DNA of 64,000 nucleotides, from positions 1-64,000 of the forward strand of contig NZ_FOJN01000002.1 of the NCBI RefSeq assembly GCF_900111805.1, read 5' to 3'. Below, piece by piece: positions 40,601-49,749 of the stretch (position 1 is the first letter of the stretch; each line of letters starts with the position of its first letter). A program made the position numbers and the translations under genes. Below the pieces are notes generated by a model that was given only the letters and a program-made list of their open reading frames with translations, was not told the origin of the DNA and searched no databases. This stretch comes from Rhodococcoides kroppenstedtii (GTDB lineage: Bacteria > Actinomycetota > Actinomycetes > Mycobacteriales > Mycobacteriaceae).

Positions 40601-41622
40601 AGTACGGTCACACCGCGTCGGCCGAGCACGCCCCGCACGACGTGGGAATCGTCGCCCCACCCGTCCGCGACGAGCAGAACGCGAACCGCGGCGCGAACGC
40701 GGGACAACGCGTCCATGGCTTCGGCCACGGACTCGAACCGGAGCGTCTCCCGGGTCGCCCCGTCGATCGGCTGCCGGTGGTGCGGAAGCCACTTGATCCA
40801 GTCCCACGCGTCGTACTCGGCCGGCGCGACGACGACCACGAGCAGATCGTCGGGCCCCTGGAAGGCCACCGCCTGGCCGACGATGGCGCGCATGACCGCC
40901 CGGCCCCGCTCCGACGACGGGACGGTCACCGCCGAGAAGGCCGACAGCGACACCGCGGTGGGCAGCAGCGGAACGATGGCCCGCGCGCGCACGAGCTCAC
41001 GCAGCATGGAGGCGCACGCAGGATCGACGTCCTCCGCCGGACCGGTCTCCGGCGGGACGAGCCGGGTCGCCAGTCGTTGATCACCCAGACCCACCCGAAC
41101 GTGAAGGAAATCCGGGTCGTCGGGACGCCGCTCCCACATGCGGGCGGATCCGGCCAGAGCGATCAGGGACGACGGCTCGGGGTGCGCATGGTCGAGAGCG
41201 TCTCGCTGCGCGGCTGCGGTGCGCTCGATCTCGGCGCGGGTGCGATCGAGATAGACGGCGTAGTCACGACGCGATTCGGCCAACTCGGCCACGCGCGACG
41301 ACCCGCCTCGTCCTCCACTCGCGAACATCGCGAGCATCGACACGGCCATCATGATCGGGAAGAGCAGCGCCGTGGGATTGGCGGCCGCACCGGACGTCAC
41401 CATGAAGACGACCGTGCCGACCATCGCGACCACCATCACCACCGGGATCAACCTGGTCACCGGACTCGCCGGAGTCACCCGAGGGACGTCGGGCGGCGCT
41501 TCCAGAACGACGTCGCCGGTCGGCACCGACGGCGCCGTCACCCGCGACGGCGGCCGAGCGAACCCCACCCGGGCGCCGTCGGTCGGCGGCGAACCACCCG
41601 GTCGTTCCACGTCGATCGACAT
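37624..41622 (-). CDS. eccC: EccC, type VII secretion FtsK/SpoIIIE ATPase
   Basis: 1332 residues. Two membrane helices (about 58-100), then three FtsK/SpoIIIE ATPase domains with Walker A motifs GATGSGKS (about 486), GGPHSGKST (about 836) and GDGRCGKTA (about 1133). The single-chain three-ATPase form is usual for ESX-4. It recognises Esx-type substrates and powers secretion. It is the first gene of eccC - associated gene - esx, divergent from eccD. Confidence 0.93.
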   Translation of the reverse strand: MSIDVERPGGSPPTDGARVGFARPPSRVTAPSVPTGDVVLEAPPDVPRVTPASPVTRLIPVVMVVAMVGTVVFMVTSGAAANPTALLFPIMMAVSMLAMFASGGRGGSSRVAELAESRRDYAVYLDRTRAEIERTAAAQRDALDHAHPEPSSLIALAGSARMWERRPDDPDFLHVRVGLGDQRLATRLVPPETGPAEDVDPACASMLRELVRARAIVPLLPTAVSLSAFSAVTVPSSERGRAVMRAIVGQAVAFQGPDDLLVVVVAPAEYDAWDWIKWLPHHRQPIDGATRETLRFESVAEAMDALSRVRAAVRVLLVADGWGDDSHVVRGVLGRRGVTVLAAVAGAGDTDSASLADGESGRTLELVMDGDRLGARSSVGVEMFGRADSLDVATATCLARALARYRIESATTVASTRRHSGAWVDLPGMTRPELLDPDLAWRGRSGSARLRVPFGLDEDGGVVELDLKEAAEGGMGPHGLCIGATGSGKSELLRTLVLGLIATHSPNVLNLVLVDFKGGATFLGLEEAPQVAAVITNLAEEAHMVERMRDALAGEMNRRQELLRSAGNFANVTDYAAARGRGAALDPLPALFVVVDEFSELLSRFPEFADLFVAIGRLGRSLHIHLLLASQRLDEGRLRGLDSHLSYRIGLKTFSPGESRSVLGVPDAYHLTGGPGAGFLKNDAGDPVRFTASFVSGPVERTTGAPAAASSARAHPPVRLFSATDRSVPRASTPSLDHEVVRPAADTPTAGPAPTLLAAVVDRVRGRGRPAHRVWLPPLDRPVALDTLADATPDTAVGSLSATIGVVDRPFDQRRDPLRVDLTGAAGHVAVVGGPHSGKSTAAATVLLALARRYAPGECRIVALDFGGGTVSLLRGLPHVAAVAGRTEDEVVRRIVADTAAVVRRREELFRRLGIASMAELRAARPARPDVDTADVILVIDGWSTVRSDFESLEAALTRVATTGLSYGVHLLLTAGRWADIRPAVKDAIGTRVELRLVDPLDSDIGRAQASKVPARPGRGVTSTGLHLLIALPRTDGRETVAGLTGAVGDAVAGVQARWAHVPAATAVRLLPHRLSRAEFLAGAFGGGSKRTWPPSTVGAGFHGRIPIGVDEDDLAPVHLDLAENPHFLVLGDGRCGKTAVLRALCAGLVEANDAASLRVLVIDYRRTLLDVVPDDRLAGRASSAEEAGPMVVELARHLRARRPGPDTTKEQLAARSWWTGPDVVVVVDDYDLVVTPTGNPLAELLDLLSVARDVGLHLVIARRAGGAARALYEPVLARLRDLASPGLIMSGNRDEGVLLGTVRPSDQPPGRGTLVDRSSSRVVQTVFSEDS

Positions 41623-41841
41623 GCATTCCCCCCTCGTGATCCGTCGCCCCGTCGACGAATCGGCACGACACTAACCCGACCGTCCGACACGGGCTCGGTG
41701 ATCGTCGCGGACCCGGGGATCGTTCGACGGCCCCGAACCGACCACTCGGACCGTGTCCGAGCCGTGTCCTATAGTGCTGTCGGGTTCCGGCGGGCGGGTT
41801 CGGGTCGCCCGGGAAACGAGACCGTTCGGGGGGACAGGTCG

Positions 41842-43329
41842 ATGAGTGGGGAACACGGCACGGAAACGATCGCGCGGGTGCCAGGCGCGGCAGCTGTCCA
41901 GCACCACTCCGTCAGGACGACGGTGGTGGGGCTCGGTGTCGAAGCGGACGTGAGCATGCCCGCAGGTCTGGCGGTGGCCGCGGTGATCCCCGCGGTGCTC
42001 GACATCGTGCGCCCGACAGGTTCCCCACCGGACGAGGGCCCGTCGCGGCATGTGCTGGGCGCGCCCGCGGCCCACGAGTTGTGGACCCTGTCGGGTCGGC
42101 GTCTGGACCGGTCGTCGTCGTTGTCGGACAACGGTATTCGAGACGGGGACGTGCTCGTGCTGCGCCGGGCCGACACGATCTCCGCTCCGGTGGTGGACGA
42201 TGTCGCAGCCGCGGTCTCGGCGCATCTCCGCGCGGATCGGGCGCCGCGGCCCGCCGCAGTGACGGGACCGATCGGGGCCGTACTGGCGGCCGCGGCGGCG
42301 AGTGTGGTGGCCGTCGGCGACGGTGTCGCCCTGATCGCGCTGGGAGTCGCGATCGCCGTTCTCACCACGATCGCCGCCCACGTCTGCGCCACGATGTCCA
42401 GGGACCCGGGCCTGATCTGTTGTGCCCGGGGGTCGGCGTGTCTGCTCGCCTTCGGCGCGGGAGCCGCCGCCGTCCCCGGTCGCGATCTCGGTGCCGACGC
42501 CGTCCTGGGCTTCGCGGCGGTGGTCACCGTGTGCGTCCTGACCGCCGTGGCCGCGGGTCCGGTGGGACGGGCGACCTTCACGACGGTCACCACCGTGGCC
42601 GTGATCGGAACGGTCGTCGGTGCCGTCGTCGCGTTCACATCGTTTCCGGCGGCGTCCGTCGCGGCCGTGACCGCGCTGGTGTGCACGGTCGCCGTCACCC
42701 GCGCCCCACGTCTCGCGGCGACCCGGGCGGGCATTCGTATTCCCCCGGTTCCGCTCGGTGACGCCGCGGGACCCGTCGGCAGCTCGGGGCGCGTCGTGCA
42801 CCGCCACACCCCCGCCACCCGAGCCGCGGCCACCGCGACCGTCGACACCGACATCGACCTCGTCGCCGCTCGCGCCGCCGCAGCACGCGCCTACCTCACC
42901 GGGTATGTCACCGCGCTGTCCCTGGCGGCCACCACCGCGGCGGTGATCACGGCGACAGCAGACCTCGGCCGCGACATCGACGCGGCCCGAATCACTTTCG
43001 CCGCCCTCGTCGGCGCGGTGTTCTGTGCGCAGAGCCGTGGACACGGCGACCGCACCCGTGCCGCAGTCACGGCCGTGTGCGGCGCCTGCGTCGCGCCGGC
43101 GGTGTGCGTGGTCGGTGTGATCCTGCGTCCGGAGCTCGCCCTCGTGTGGCTCGGCGTGACAGCGCCCGTCGCCGCCGCTCTCGTGCTCTGGGGGCTGGTC
43201 GCGCCCCGACGACGGTTCTCACCGCCGGTACGACGAGCGGCAGATTGGGCCGAGTACGCCGCGACGGGAGCGCTGGTGCCCCTGACGGTCTGGATCGTCG
43301 GGGCCCTGTCTGCGGTGCGCGGCCTGTGA
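41842..43329 (+). CDS. eccD: EccD, type VII secretion membrane protein
   Basis: 495 residues from the ATG at 41842. The N-terminal 95 residues form a ubiquitin-like (YukD) domain with LWTLSGRRLDRSSSL. About eleven hydrophobic helices follow. EccD forms the central membrane vestibule of ESX pores. Its stop overlaps mycP (GTGA). A possible -10 TATAGT at 41770-41775 lies in the 219-bp gap shared with eccC. Confidence 0.9.
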   Translation: MSGEHGTETIARVPGAAAVQHHSVRTTVVGLGVEADVSMPAGLAVAAVIPAVLDIVRPTGSPPDEGPSRHVLGAPAAHELWTLSGRRLDRSSSLSDNGIRDGDVLVLRRADTISAPVVDDVAAAVSAHLRADRAPRPAAVTGPIGAVLAAAAASVVAVGDGVALIALGVAIAVLTTIAAHVCATMSRDPGLICCARGSACLLAFGAGAAAVPGRDLGADAVLGFAAVVTVCVLTAVAAGPVGRATFTTVTTVAVIGTVVGAVVAFTSFPAASVAAVTALVCTVAVTRAPRLAATRAGIRIPPVPLGDAAGPVGSSGRVVHRHTPATRAAATATVDTDIDLVAARAAAARAYLTGYVTALSLAATTAAVITATADLGRDIDAARITFAALVGAVFCAQSRGHGDRTRAAVTAVCGACVAPAVCVVGVILRPELALVWLGVTAPVAAALVLWGLVAPRRRFSPPVRRAADWAEYAATGALVPLTVWIVGALSAVRGL

Positions 43330-44759
43330 CTACCCGTGGTCGACAACGGGCCGTCCTGGCGGCCGCCCTGGTGACCGTGCTGACCGCCGCCCCGACGGCG
43401 GCGGCAACGCCCCCCGTCGATCCGCGGGCGCTGCCGACCGCGGACCCGATCGGCCCCGATGAGCCGACCGAGCAGCGAACTGCGTGTGCGACGGTTGCGG
43501 AGGCGGAGTTTCCCACGGTTCCGCCGCCCGCCCAGCGTGACCTCCGGTTCGCGGACGTGTGGCACCTGACCCGCGGCGCGGGCCAGCTCGTGGCCGTCAT
43601 CGACACCGGGGTCGCGCGTCATCCGTCGTTGCCCGGTCTGCGCGCCGGTGGCGATTACGTCGATGCCACCGGTGACGGCACACAGGACTGCGACGCGCAC
43701 GGCACCGTCGTGGCCGGCCTGATCGCGGCGCGCGACGACGCGTCGTCCGGATTCGCGGGCGGGGCGCCGGACGCCCGAGTGCTCTCCATTCGTCAATCGA
43801 GCTCCGCCTTCGCCGCCGTGCGCTCGGAACCCGACGCCGAGGACGGATCGACGTCCAGCGGTTACGGCAACGTGGACACGATGGCCCGCGCCGTGGTGGC
43901 CGCCGCCGACGCCGGTGCCACGGTCGTGAACATCTCCGAAGTCGCCTGTGCGCGTGCAGGATCACCGCTGGGCGACTCGGCCCTGGGCGCCGCCGTGCGG
44001 TACGCCGCCGTGGAGAAGAATGTCGTCGTGGTCGCGGCGGCGGGCAACCTCGACGGCCGCCGGTGTCGCGACCGGAACGACGTGGTCCGCGGCCCACAGG
44101 CGGACGACGCTCCGGTGCGCACCGTCGCCTCGCCTGCCTGGTTCGACGACTACGTGCTCACCGTCGCGTCGGTGGACCCGGACGGTCGTCCGTCCGCCTT
44201 CACCCTGGGTGGCCCTTGGGTGGATGTCGCGGCCCCCGGCACCGGCATCGTCTCGCTCTCCCCCACAGGACGTGGATTGGCCACCGGCACGATCGACGCC
44301 GACGGGCGGGTCCTGCCGTTCGACGGCACCAGTTTCGCGGCACCGTTCGCCTCCGCGACGGCCGCCCTCGTGCGGTCGCGTTTCCCGTCGCTCACCGCCC
44401 CGGAGGTGATCGACCGCATCGTCCGCACGGCACATGCACCGGCCGGCGGGGTCGACACCGCGGTCGGGTACGGCACGCTCGACCCGGTCGCGGCGGTGAC
44501 GTCCACCGCGACGGACGCGACACGCCAGGCCGCGTCCCGGCCGCTCCCCGCCGTCTCGGTGGATCCACCGCCCGACCGTCGAGCGGCTGTCCTCGCCGTG
44601 TCCGCGGCCGGAGCCTGCGCCCTCCTCGTCGCCCTCGTCTCCGCACTGCGCGCCCTCCGGCGTCAGCGGCCCGGAGACGCCCTCCGGCGTCAGCGACCCC
44701 CGGACGCCCTCCGGCGTCAGCGACCCGGGGACGCCGCCTCGAGCGGAGGTCCGTCGTGA
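43326..44759 (+). CDS. mycP: Mycosin, type VII secretion subtilisin-like protease
   Basis: 477 residues, GTG overlapping eccD. Signal peptide (about 1-27), S8 protease domain with Asp93 (VIDTG), His125 (DAHGTVVAG) and Ser336 (GTSFAAP), then a C-terminal membrane helix (about 422-440) and a short basic cytoplasmic tail built of three copies of LRRQRPxDA. The protease caps the periplasmic face of the ESX complex. The last 43 bp overlap the convergent eccB gene. Confidence 0.92.
   Translation: MTTRGRQRAVLAAALVTVLTAAPTAAATPPVDPRALPTADPIGPDEPTEQRTACATVAEAEFPTVPPPAQRDLRFADVWHLTRGAGQLVAVIDTGVARHPSLPGLRAGGDYVDATGDGTQDCDAHGTVVAGLIAARDDASSGFAGGAPDARVLSIRQSSSAFAAVRSEPDAEDGSTSSGYGNVDTMARAVVAAADAGATVVNISEVACARAGSPLGDSALGAAVRYAAVEKNVVVVAAAGNLDGRRCRDRNDVVRGPQADDAPVRTVASPAWFDDYVLTVASVDPDGRPSAFTLGGPWVDVAAPGTGIVSLSPTGRGLATGTIDADGRVLPFDGTSFAAPFASATAALVRSRFPSLTAPEVIDRIVRTAHAPAGGVDTAVGYGTLDPVAAVTSTATDATRQAASRPLPAVSVDPPPDRRAAVLAVSAAGACALLVALVSALRALRRQRPGDALRRQRPPDALRRQRPGDAASSGGPS
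44651..44731 (+). repeat. Three tandem 27-bp repeats in the mycP tail
   Basis: Units at 44651-44677, 44678-44704 and 44705-44731, each starting CGCCCTCCGGCGTCAGCG, with small differences at the ends. They encode ALRRQRPGD-type 9-residue units of the cytoplasmic tail and overlap the last codons of the convergent eccB gene. Confidence 0.85.
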
Positions 44760-46132
44760 GTGCGTCGAGCCGCATCCGCGTCGAGAGTGGGACCCGCCGG
44801 GAGCCGCGCGATCATGGACCACGGCACGGGTACGGGTTCGCCGAGGCCCAGAGCCGACGCATCGTCGTCCGTCGGCACGCCGTATCGAACCCCGGTGTCC
44901 GACACGTAGAACCGGCCGTCGCGCCTGGTCTCCGCGACCAAGGGATCGGTGGCGATCACGAAGACACCGGCCCCGGCGTCGATGTCGACCCGATCGACGG
45001 CATCTCCGCCGCCGTCGGCTCCCGGCTGCACCACCGCGTCGTGGCGACCCGCCGGAACGTCGTCCCCCGTGGTGACGACGACCGGACCGGCCGCAGGCGA
45101 GGACCATGCGGCGCACACGTTCCCGACGGCAGCGAGTTGCGGCGGAGCCTCGGGGAAGGCCGATACGTCCAACGGGCGCTCCGTTCGCGGTGCCCGCGCG
45201 ATGACGTCCGGAGCGATGGCGTCGAGTCCGACGCGTCCCGCGGAATCCGAGAAGCGCAGGACCTGCGCCACCGCCGAGCCGACCGCCTGGATCCCGTCGG
45301 CGAGCGCCACGTAGTGCCGGCTGCGATCACCGAGATCGACCGTGACCACCGAGCCGACGCGTCGGTCGCCCAACGCATACGCCACCGGCGTGCCGACGCC
45401 GTCGATGCGGGGAACCTCGAGTGGCCGCGACTCGGGCACGGAATCCAGCAGCGCTGCGGACACGCGCACGGGCAGCGCATCGTCGAGTCCGAGCGCGCGC
45501 ATCAGCACGGTGTCCGCCGGGTCGAGGCGGGACCGGACGCCGTCGTGCAGGAGGTAGGTGATCCCGTCGCGTTGCCAGAGCACCGCCCCGCCGGACTGCC
45601 GGGGACCGGGCGTGTTCGGATCGGTCGGATCGGACGTCACCCCGACCGTGGTCGCTCCTGCCTCGCTCGACGTCGCGCCGCGGTCGCACACGGACCACAC
45701 GGTGGCATCGGTGCGCACCGCGATGGAATGCGGGGCGTCGACGATGCCGACGGCCGCCCCGCGCGGGCGCTCGGCGATGCGCTCGGTGGGGACCCCCACG
45801 GGGTCGTCCGGCCGACCGACGATCAGGCGCGCGGACGCGAGGCCCGACGTGGGATGCAGCACTCCGTCGAGCACGACGTAGAGCGCCCCCGTGTCGTCGT
45901 CCCGCACGATGTCGGCGTCACCGATGGTGGGCGCCGGGCGGAGGAAGGCGAGGATCGCGCACCCCGCGAGCACGAGCACCGCGACCACCGCTCCCACGGC
46001 CGTGGCGCGCGACGACGCGCGCAGCGGATCGTGACGCATCGTCGGATCACCGTGCACGAGAGCGACATCGACTCGTCGTGTCGCGAACCGGTGCGCCCCG
46101 ACCTGCCACTTCGTGACCGGCTCTCGTCCCAT
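44717..46132 (-). CDS. eccB: EccB, type VII secretion membrane protein
   Basis: 471 residues. The N-terminus has the family hallmark TKWQVGAHRFATRR, followed by one membrane helix (about 45-65) and a large extracytoplasmic domain built of the repeated EccB beta/alpha modules. It stabilises the ESX core complex on the outer side. It converges on mycP with a 43-bp overlap and is divergent from eccE. Confidence 0.92.
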   Translation of the reverse strand: MGREPVTKWQVGAHRFATRRVDVALVHGDPTMRHDPLRASSRATAVGAVVAVLVLAGCAILAFLRPAPTIGDADIVRDDDTGALYVVLDGVLHPTSGLASARLIVGRPDDPVGVPTERIAERPRGAAVGIVDAPHSIAVRTDATVWSVCDRGATSSEAGATTVGVTSDPTDPNTPGPRQSGGAVLWQRDGITYLLHDGVRSRLDPADTVLMRALGLDDALPVRVSAALLDSVPESRPLEVPRIDGVGTPVAYALGDRRVGSVVTVDLGDRSRHYVALADGIQAVGSAVAQVLRFSDSAGRVGLDAIAPDVIARAPRTERPLDVSAFPEAPPQLAAVGNVCAAWSSPAAGPVVVTTGDDVPAGRHDAVVQPGADGGGDAVDRVDIDAGAGVFVIATDPLVAETRRDGRFYVSDTGVRYGVPTDDDASALGLGEPVPVPWSMIARLPAGPTLDADAARRTHDGPPLEAASPGR

Positions 46133-46188
46133 CGTTCCCCCACCTCACCGGCCCCCCGGCCGCCCGCGGACGCCCCCCGAGGCCGTCC

Positions 46189-47676
46189 GTGTTGAGGGCA
46201 CAGTACATCGGCTCACCGGCCGCCGACGACGCCGCCGGGGCGACCGATGCTCGACCGACCGACCACGCGCGGGTGACGGCGGCGACTGCGGTGGGCACCC
46301 TCGTCGGCCTCGGCTCGGCCTCGATCGGCGCACCGACCTGGGCTGCGTTCACCGTCGGCGCGGCGGTCACCGCCGCAGTCCTGGTCGTCCTGGCCACGAT
46401 GATGCCTCCATGGTCGCGGGCGCGGACCGCGACCACGCTGTCCCTGAACGTCGGCGGGCGGCCGACGGCCGTCGTCTGGGACGGCGGGACGGCGTCCGTA
46501 ACGGTGGATCTGGCACCCACCCGCGCCGAAGGGTGGACCGTCCTGGACGGCGACACCGCCGAGCCGGACCTCGCGGTCCCCGTGTCCGCGTTCCTGTCTC
46601 GCACCATCGACGGGGACGAGGCCCCCGTCGACCTCGTGCTCGACACCGTCGCCCGTCGCCCCGACCCCACGACCCGGCCCGGCGCGACGTACCTCCCGAT
46701 CACGAGCGCTGCCGGCGCCGTCGCCGGGCGAACGACGCGTTTGACCCTGGTCCTCGACGTGGCGCACGCGGCACCGGCCATCGCCCGTCGTGGGGGCGGG
46801 TCGGCCGGCCTCGCGGCCGTACTGGGTCTCCACCTTGGCCGACTCGAGCAGGTGGCGGCGGAGCACCACGTCGGATTCCGACCGCTCGACGTCGACGACC
46901 TCGATCACTTCGATGTCGCGTCCGTGCCGTTGCGGTGGTGGACCGCACCGATTCGACGCCGCACGGAGCGCACCGCGACCACCGCCGTCGCGCAGGCCGA
47001 CGCCGCGTCGTGGTGGCTCACCTCCGCCGGGTCGTCACCTCGCGGCTGTCTGCTCGTCGGCTCCGACGCCGAGGTTCGCAGCATGCCGGGCACACCCCGA
47101 GCCCGAGTGCCCGCGCGCGGAGTCGGTCCCGGACACGGGCGACGCCCCGCGCGACTGCGCGCGCTGCACCCGGACGCGCTGGACACCGTCACCGTTCCCG
47201 TGGCCGGCTGCGGACAGCTGATCGGGGTGCAGGACGACGGGCGCGGCGTGACCGTTCGTCTGTGGGGACCGGGAGTGCGCCGTGTCGCCGTCGCGGTCGA
47301 CACGTTCGTGCTGTTCCAGCTCGTGTGGCGCGCCGTGGCCACGGGCGCCCGCGTCGTCGTACTCACCGACCGCCCCGCGGTGTGGGGGTCCGTGATCGCC
47401 GCCGCCGGCGACACGACTCGGTTGTCGGTCCGAGCGCCACACCAGGCGCCGGACGCGGGAACGGACCTGCTGGTGCGCGATCACGCGGGCGCCGACGGAC
47501 CGGACGACCGCACCTGCGTCCTCACCACGACCGGCGACGACGACGTCGCGGACATCGCCCTGGTACAGGAGGGAGGATCCGACCGCGTCCGATGCCGCGT
47601 CGGCACCCGCACGACGACGCTGCGCCTGATGTCCACGGCCGCGGAAACCGAGGTGATCGGCCGGTCGGCCTGGTGA
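46189..47676 (+). CDS. eccE: EccE, type VII secretion protein
   Basis: 495 residues, GTG start. Two membrane helices (about 27-75, the second around AAVTAAVLVVLATMM), then a long cytoplasmic part with the EccE domain (about 150-330, RWWTAPIRRRTERTATTAVAQA in two parts). EccE borders the ESX core and is often missing from mycobacterial ESX-4, but present in the Nocardia/Rhodococcus ESX-4 locus. Divergent from eccB with a 56-bp gap. Confidence 0.78.
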   Translation: MLRAQYIGSPAADDAAGATDARPTDHARVTAATAVGTLVGLGSASIGAPTWAAFTVGAAVTAAVLVVLATMMPPWSRARTATTLSLNVGGRPTAVVWDGGTASVTVDLAPTRAEGWTVLDGDTAEPDLAVPVSAFLSRTIDGDEAPVDLVLDTVARRPDPTTRPGATYLPITSAAGAVAGRTTRLTLVLDVAHAAPAIARRGGGSAGLAAVLGLHLGRLEQVAAEHHVGFRPLDVDDLDHFDVASVPLRWWTAPIRRRTERTATTAVAQADAASWWLTSAGSSPRGCLLVGSDAEVRSMPGTPRARVPARGVGPGHGRRPARLRALHPDALDTVTVPVAGCGQLIGVQDDGRGVTVRLWGPGVRRVAVAVDTFVLFQLVWRAVATGARVVVLTDRPAVWGSVIAAAGDTTRLSVRAPHQAPDAGTDLLVRDHAGADGPDDRTCVLTTTGDDDVADIALVQEGGSDRVRCRVGTRTTTLRLMSTAAETEVIGRSAW

Positions 47677-47687
47677 CGCGCGGGCGA

Positions 47688-48206
47688 CTACCGCCCGGCC
47701 CAGGTGGCCAGTTGTCCCAACATCCGGTTGGCAGCATCGGGGGCCACCTCGTCCGGAGTGGCCCCGTCGGCATCGAACGCTCGCTTGACCCGCACGAAGG
47801 ACACGGCGTCGCGCACCGACACCATGTGCAACTCGGCCACCACCTGCCGGAGCTGCTCCACCGCACGCACACCACCGGCCATCCCGCCGTAGGACACGAA
47901 CCCCACCGGCTTGCCGCGCCACTCGTACTTCACCGAATCGAGCGCCAGCTTCAGCGACGCCGGATAGCCGTGGTTGTACTCCGGGGTCACCAGCACGAAC
48001 GCGTCGCACTCCCCCGCCCACGCCGCGACCGCGTCGGGCCCGTCACCACCCGACAGATCCAGCGGCAGAACCACCTCCACGAGATCGAGCACGCGAACCT
48101 CGAAGCGCCCGTCCGCTTCCGCGTGCCGGACGAACCACCGCGCCACCGTCGGGCCAACCCGTCCCGCACGGACGCTGCCGACGATCACGCCGAGAACCGG
48201 AGCCAT
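47688..48206 (-). CDS. NADPH-dependent FMN reductase
   Basis: 172 residues from the ATG at 48206. Flavodoxin-like fold with phosphate loop GSVRAGRVG (8-16) and TPEYNHGYPASLK (about 73-85), the signature of the NADPH-dependent FMN reductase / azoreductase family. It reduces FMN or quinones in the cytoplasm. It follows truA by 10 bp in the same direction. Confidence 0.87.
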   Translation of the reverse strand: MAPVLGVIVGSVRAGRVGPTVARWFVRHAEADGRFEVRVLDLVEVVLPLDLSGGDGPDAVAAWAGECDAFVLVTPEYNHGYPASLKLALDSVKYEWRGKPVGFVSYGGMAGGVRAVEQLRQVVAELHMVSVRDAVSFVRVKRAFDADGATPDEVAPDAANRMLGQLATWAGR

Positions 48207-48216
48207 GACCCGGACC

Positions 48217-49116
48217 CTATCCGCAGCACCCGGGCGCCGACGGCCGCACCGCCCGCGTGGTCGCATTACGCTCCGCCAGCTCGGACGCCGCCGGATAGTC
48301 CACACGCACGAGCGACAACCCGTGCGCGGGAGCCACCGTGATCGCACTGGACCGGTCCGACTCCGCGAGCAGCGACGCCGGCCACGTCACCGCGCGTCGA
48401 CCCTCACCGACCGCGAGCACCGCGCCCACGAGAGACCGCACCATGGACCAACAGAAGGCGTCCGCACTGACGAACGCCGTCAACTCGTCACCGTCCTGCA
48501 CCCACTCGAAGCGTTGCAGATCGCGGATCGTCGTCGCCCCGTCGCGCCGCCGGCAGAACGCGGCGAAGTCGCGCAGGCCGAGCATTCTCGCCGACGCATC
48601 GTTCATCGCCGCCACGTCCACCGACCGCGGCCACCCGACCACGAAGCCCCGGCGCATCGGCGACACACCGAACCGCGCCGTCGACAACCGGTACTCGTAG
48701 TGGCGTCGGAGCGCGGAGAACCGGGCGTCGAAGTCCTTCGACACCTCGGTCACGCCCGTGACCCGGACGTCCGGCGGCAGGAAGCGCGACAGACGCCGCA
48801 CCAGCACCCCGAGGTCGGGCGCCACCCCGGGGCGATGGGAATCGATGCGCAGCAACGCCTCCCGCGGCAGATCGAGATGCGCGACCTGCCCCTCGGCGTG
48901 GACGCCGGCGTCGGTGCGGCCGGCGACGACCAAGCGGACGGGCTGCCCGACGACGGTGCTCAGCTTGTCCTCGAGCACCCCGCACACCGTGCGCTGATCA
49001 CGCTGGGTGGCCCACCCCGCGAAACCTGTTCCGTCGTAGGCGATGTCCAGGCGCAAACGGACGAGCCCGCCACCGGAATCGGTGGCGGGCTCGTACGCGG
49101 AGTCCGGAAAGGACAC
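48217..49116 (-). CDS. truA: TruA, tRNA pseudouridine(38-40) synthase
   Basis: 299 residues, GTG start directly after the rplQ stop. Catalytic Asp in [10 protein letters not shown] (near 70) and the family blocks [16 protein letters not shown] and [12 protein letters not shown]. The conserved part begins at about residue 19; the first 18 residues are an extension that overlaps a strong hairpin. Standard neighbour of rplQ in actinobacteria. Confidence 0.92.
   Translation of the reverse strand: MSFPDSAYEPATDSGGGLVRLRLDIAYDGTGFAGWATQRDQRTVCGVLEDKLSTVVGQPVRLVVAGRTDAGVHAEGQVAHLDLPREALLRIDSHRPGVAPDLGVLVRRLSRFLPPDVRVTGVTEVSKDFDARFSALRRHYEYRLSTARFGVSPMRRGFVVGWPRSVDVAAMNDASARMLGLRDFAAFCRRRDGATTIRDLQRFEWVQDGDELTAFVSADAFCWSMVRSLVGAVLAVGEGRRAVTWPASLLAESDRSSAITVAPAHGLSLVRVDYPAASELAERNATTRAVRPSAPGCCG
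49061..49094. terminator. Hairpin after rplQ, inside the truA 5' end
   Basis: A perfect 14-bp stem (49061-49074 with 49081-49094) and 6-base loop, beginning 23 bases after the rplQ stop on the minus strand. It encodes residues about 8-18 of TruA. It could act as a partial terminator that lowers truA expression relative to the ribosomal genes. No U run. Confidence 0.45.
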
Positions 49117-49710
49117 TTACTTCTTGTCGGCCTCGTCGGCGTTGGACGCGTGGGCGTCCTCCGCCTCGACACCCTCGATGACCGCGTCGGCGTTCTCGAC
49201 CTGAGCGTCGGTCGCGTCGGCCTCGACGGCCTCCACGACGTTCTGCTCGGCAGCGGCCTCGTCGGCAGCGGTCTCGTCGTTGGTGGCGGCAGCAGCCGGA
49301 GCGGCCTGCGATGCCTGCACGCGACGAGCGCGATCGGCCTCGGAGGACACCGTCTGCTCGCGGACGAGCTCGATGATGGCCTGCGGGGCGTTGTCACCCT
49401 TGCGGGGGACGGTCTTGATGATGCGGGTGTAGCCGCCGTTGCGCTCCGCGAAGTGCGGGCCGATCTCGGCGAACAGCGTGTGGACGACGTCCTTGTTGCG
49501 GATGTCCTTCATGACCTCACGACGGTGAGCCAGCGTGCCGGCCTTGGCGTGGGTGATGATCTTCTCCGCGTACGGACGCAGGCGCTTGGCCTTCGACTCG
49601 GTGGTGGTGATGCGGCCGTGCTCGAAGAGCGCCGTGGCCAAGTTGGCCAGGATCGCCTTCTGGTGCGATGCCGAACCGCCGAGACGGCGACCCTTGGTGG
49701 GCTTGGGCAT
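49117..49710 (-). CDS. rplQ: 50S ribosomal protein L17 with acidic C-terminal extension
   Basis: 197 residues. The first 115 residues are ribosomal L17 ([20 protein letters not shown] onward). The last about 75 residues are Ala/Glu/Asp-rich, without Lys/Arg until DKK at the end, and do not belong to the core. Such tails occur in L17 of Corynebacteriales. Last ribosomal gene of the cluster, stop abutting truA. Confidence 0.95.
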   Translation of the reverse strand: MPKPTKGRRLGGSASHQKAILANLATALFEHGRITTTESKAKRLRPYAEKIITHAKAGTLAHRREVMKDIRNKDVVHTLFAEIGPHFAERNGGYTRIIKTVPRKGDNAPQAIIELVREQTVSSEADRARRVQASQAAPAAAATNDETAADEAAAEQNVVEAVEADATDAQVENADAVIEGVEAEDAHASNADEADKK

Positions 49711-49749
49711 GTCAAATTCTCCTGATCAGGTGCTCGGAACGCGTGCGCG

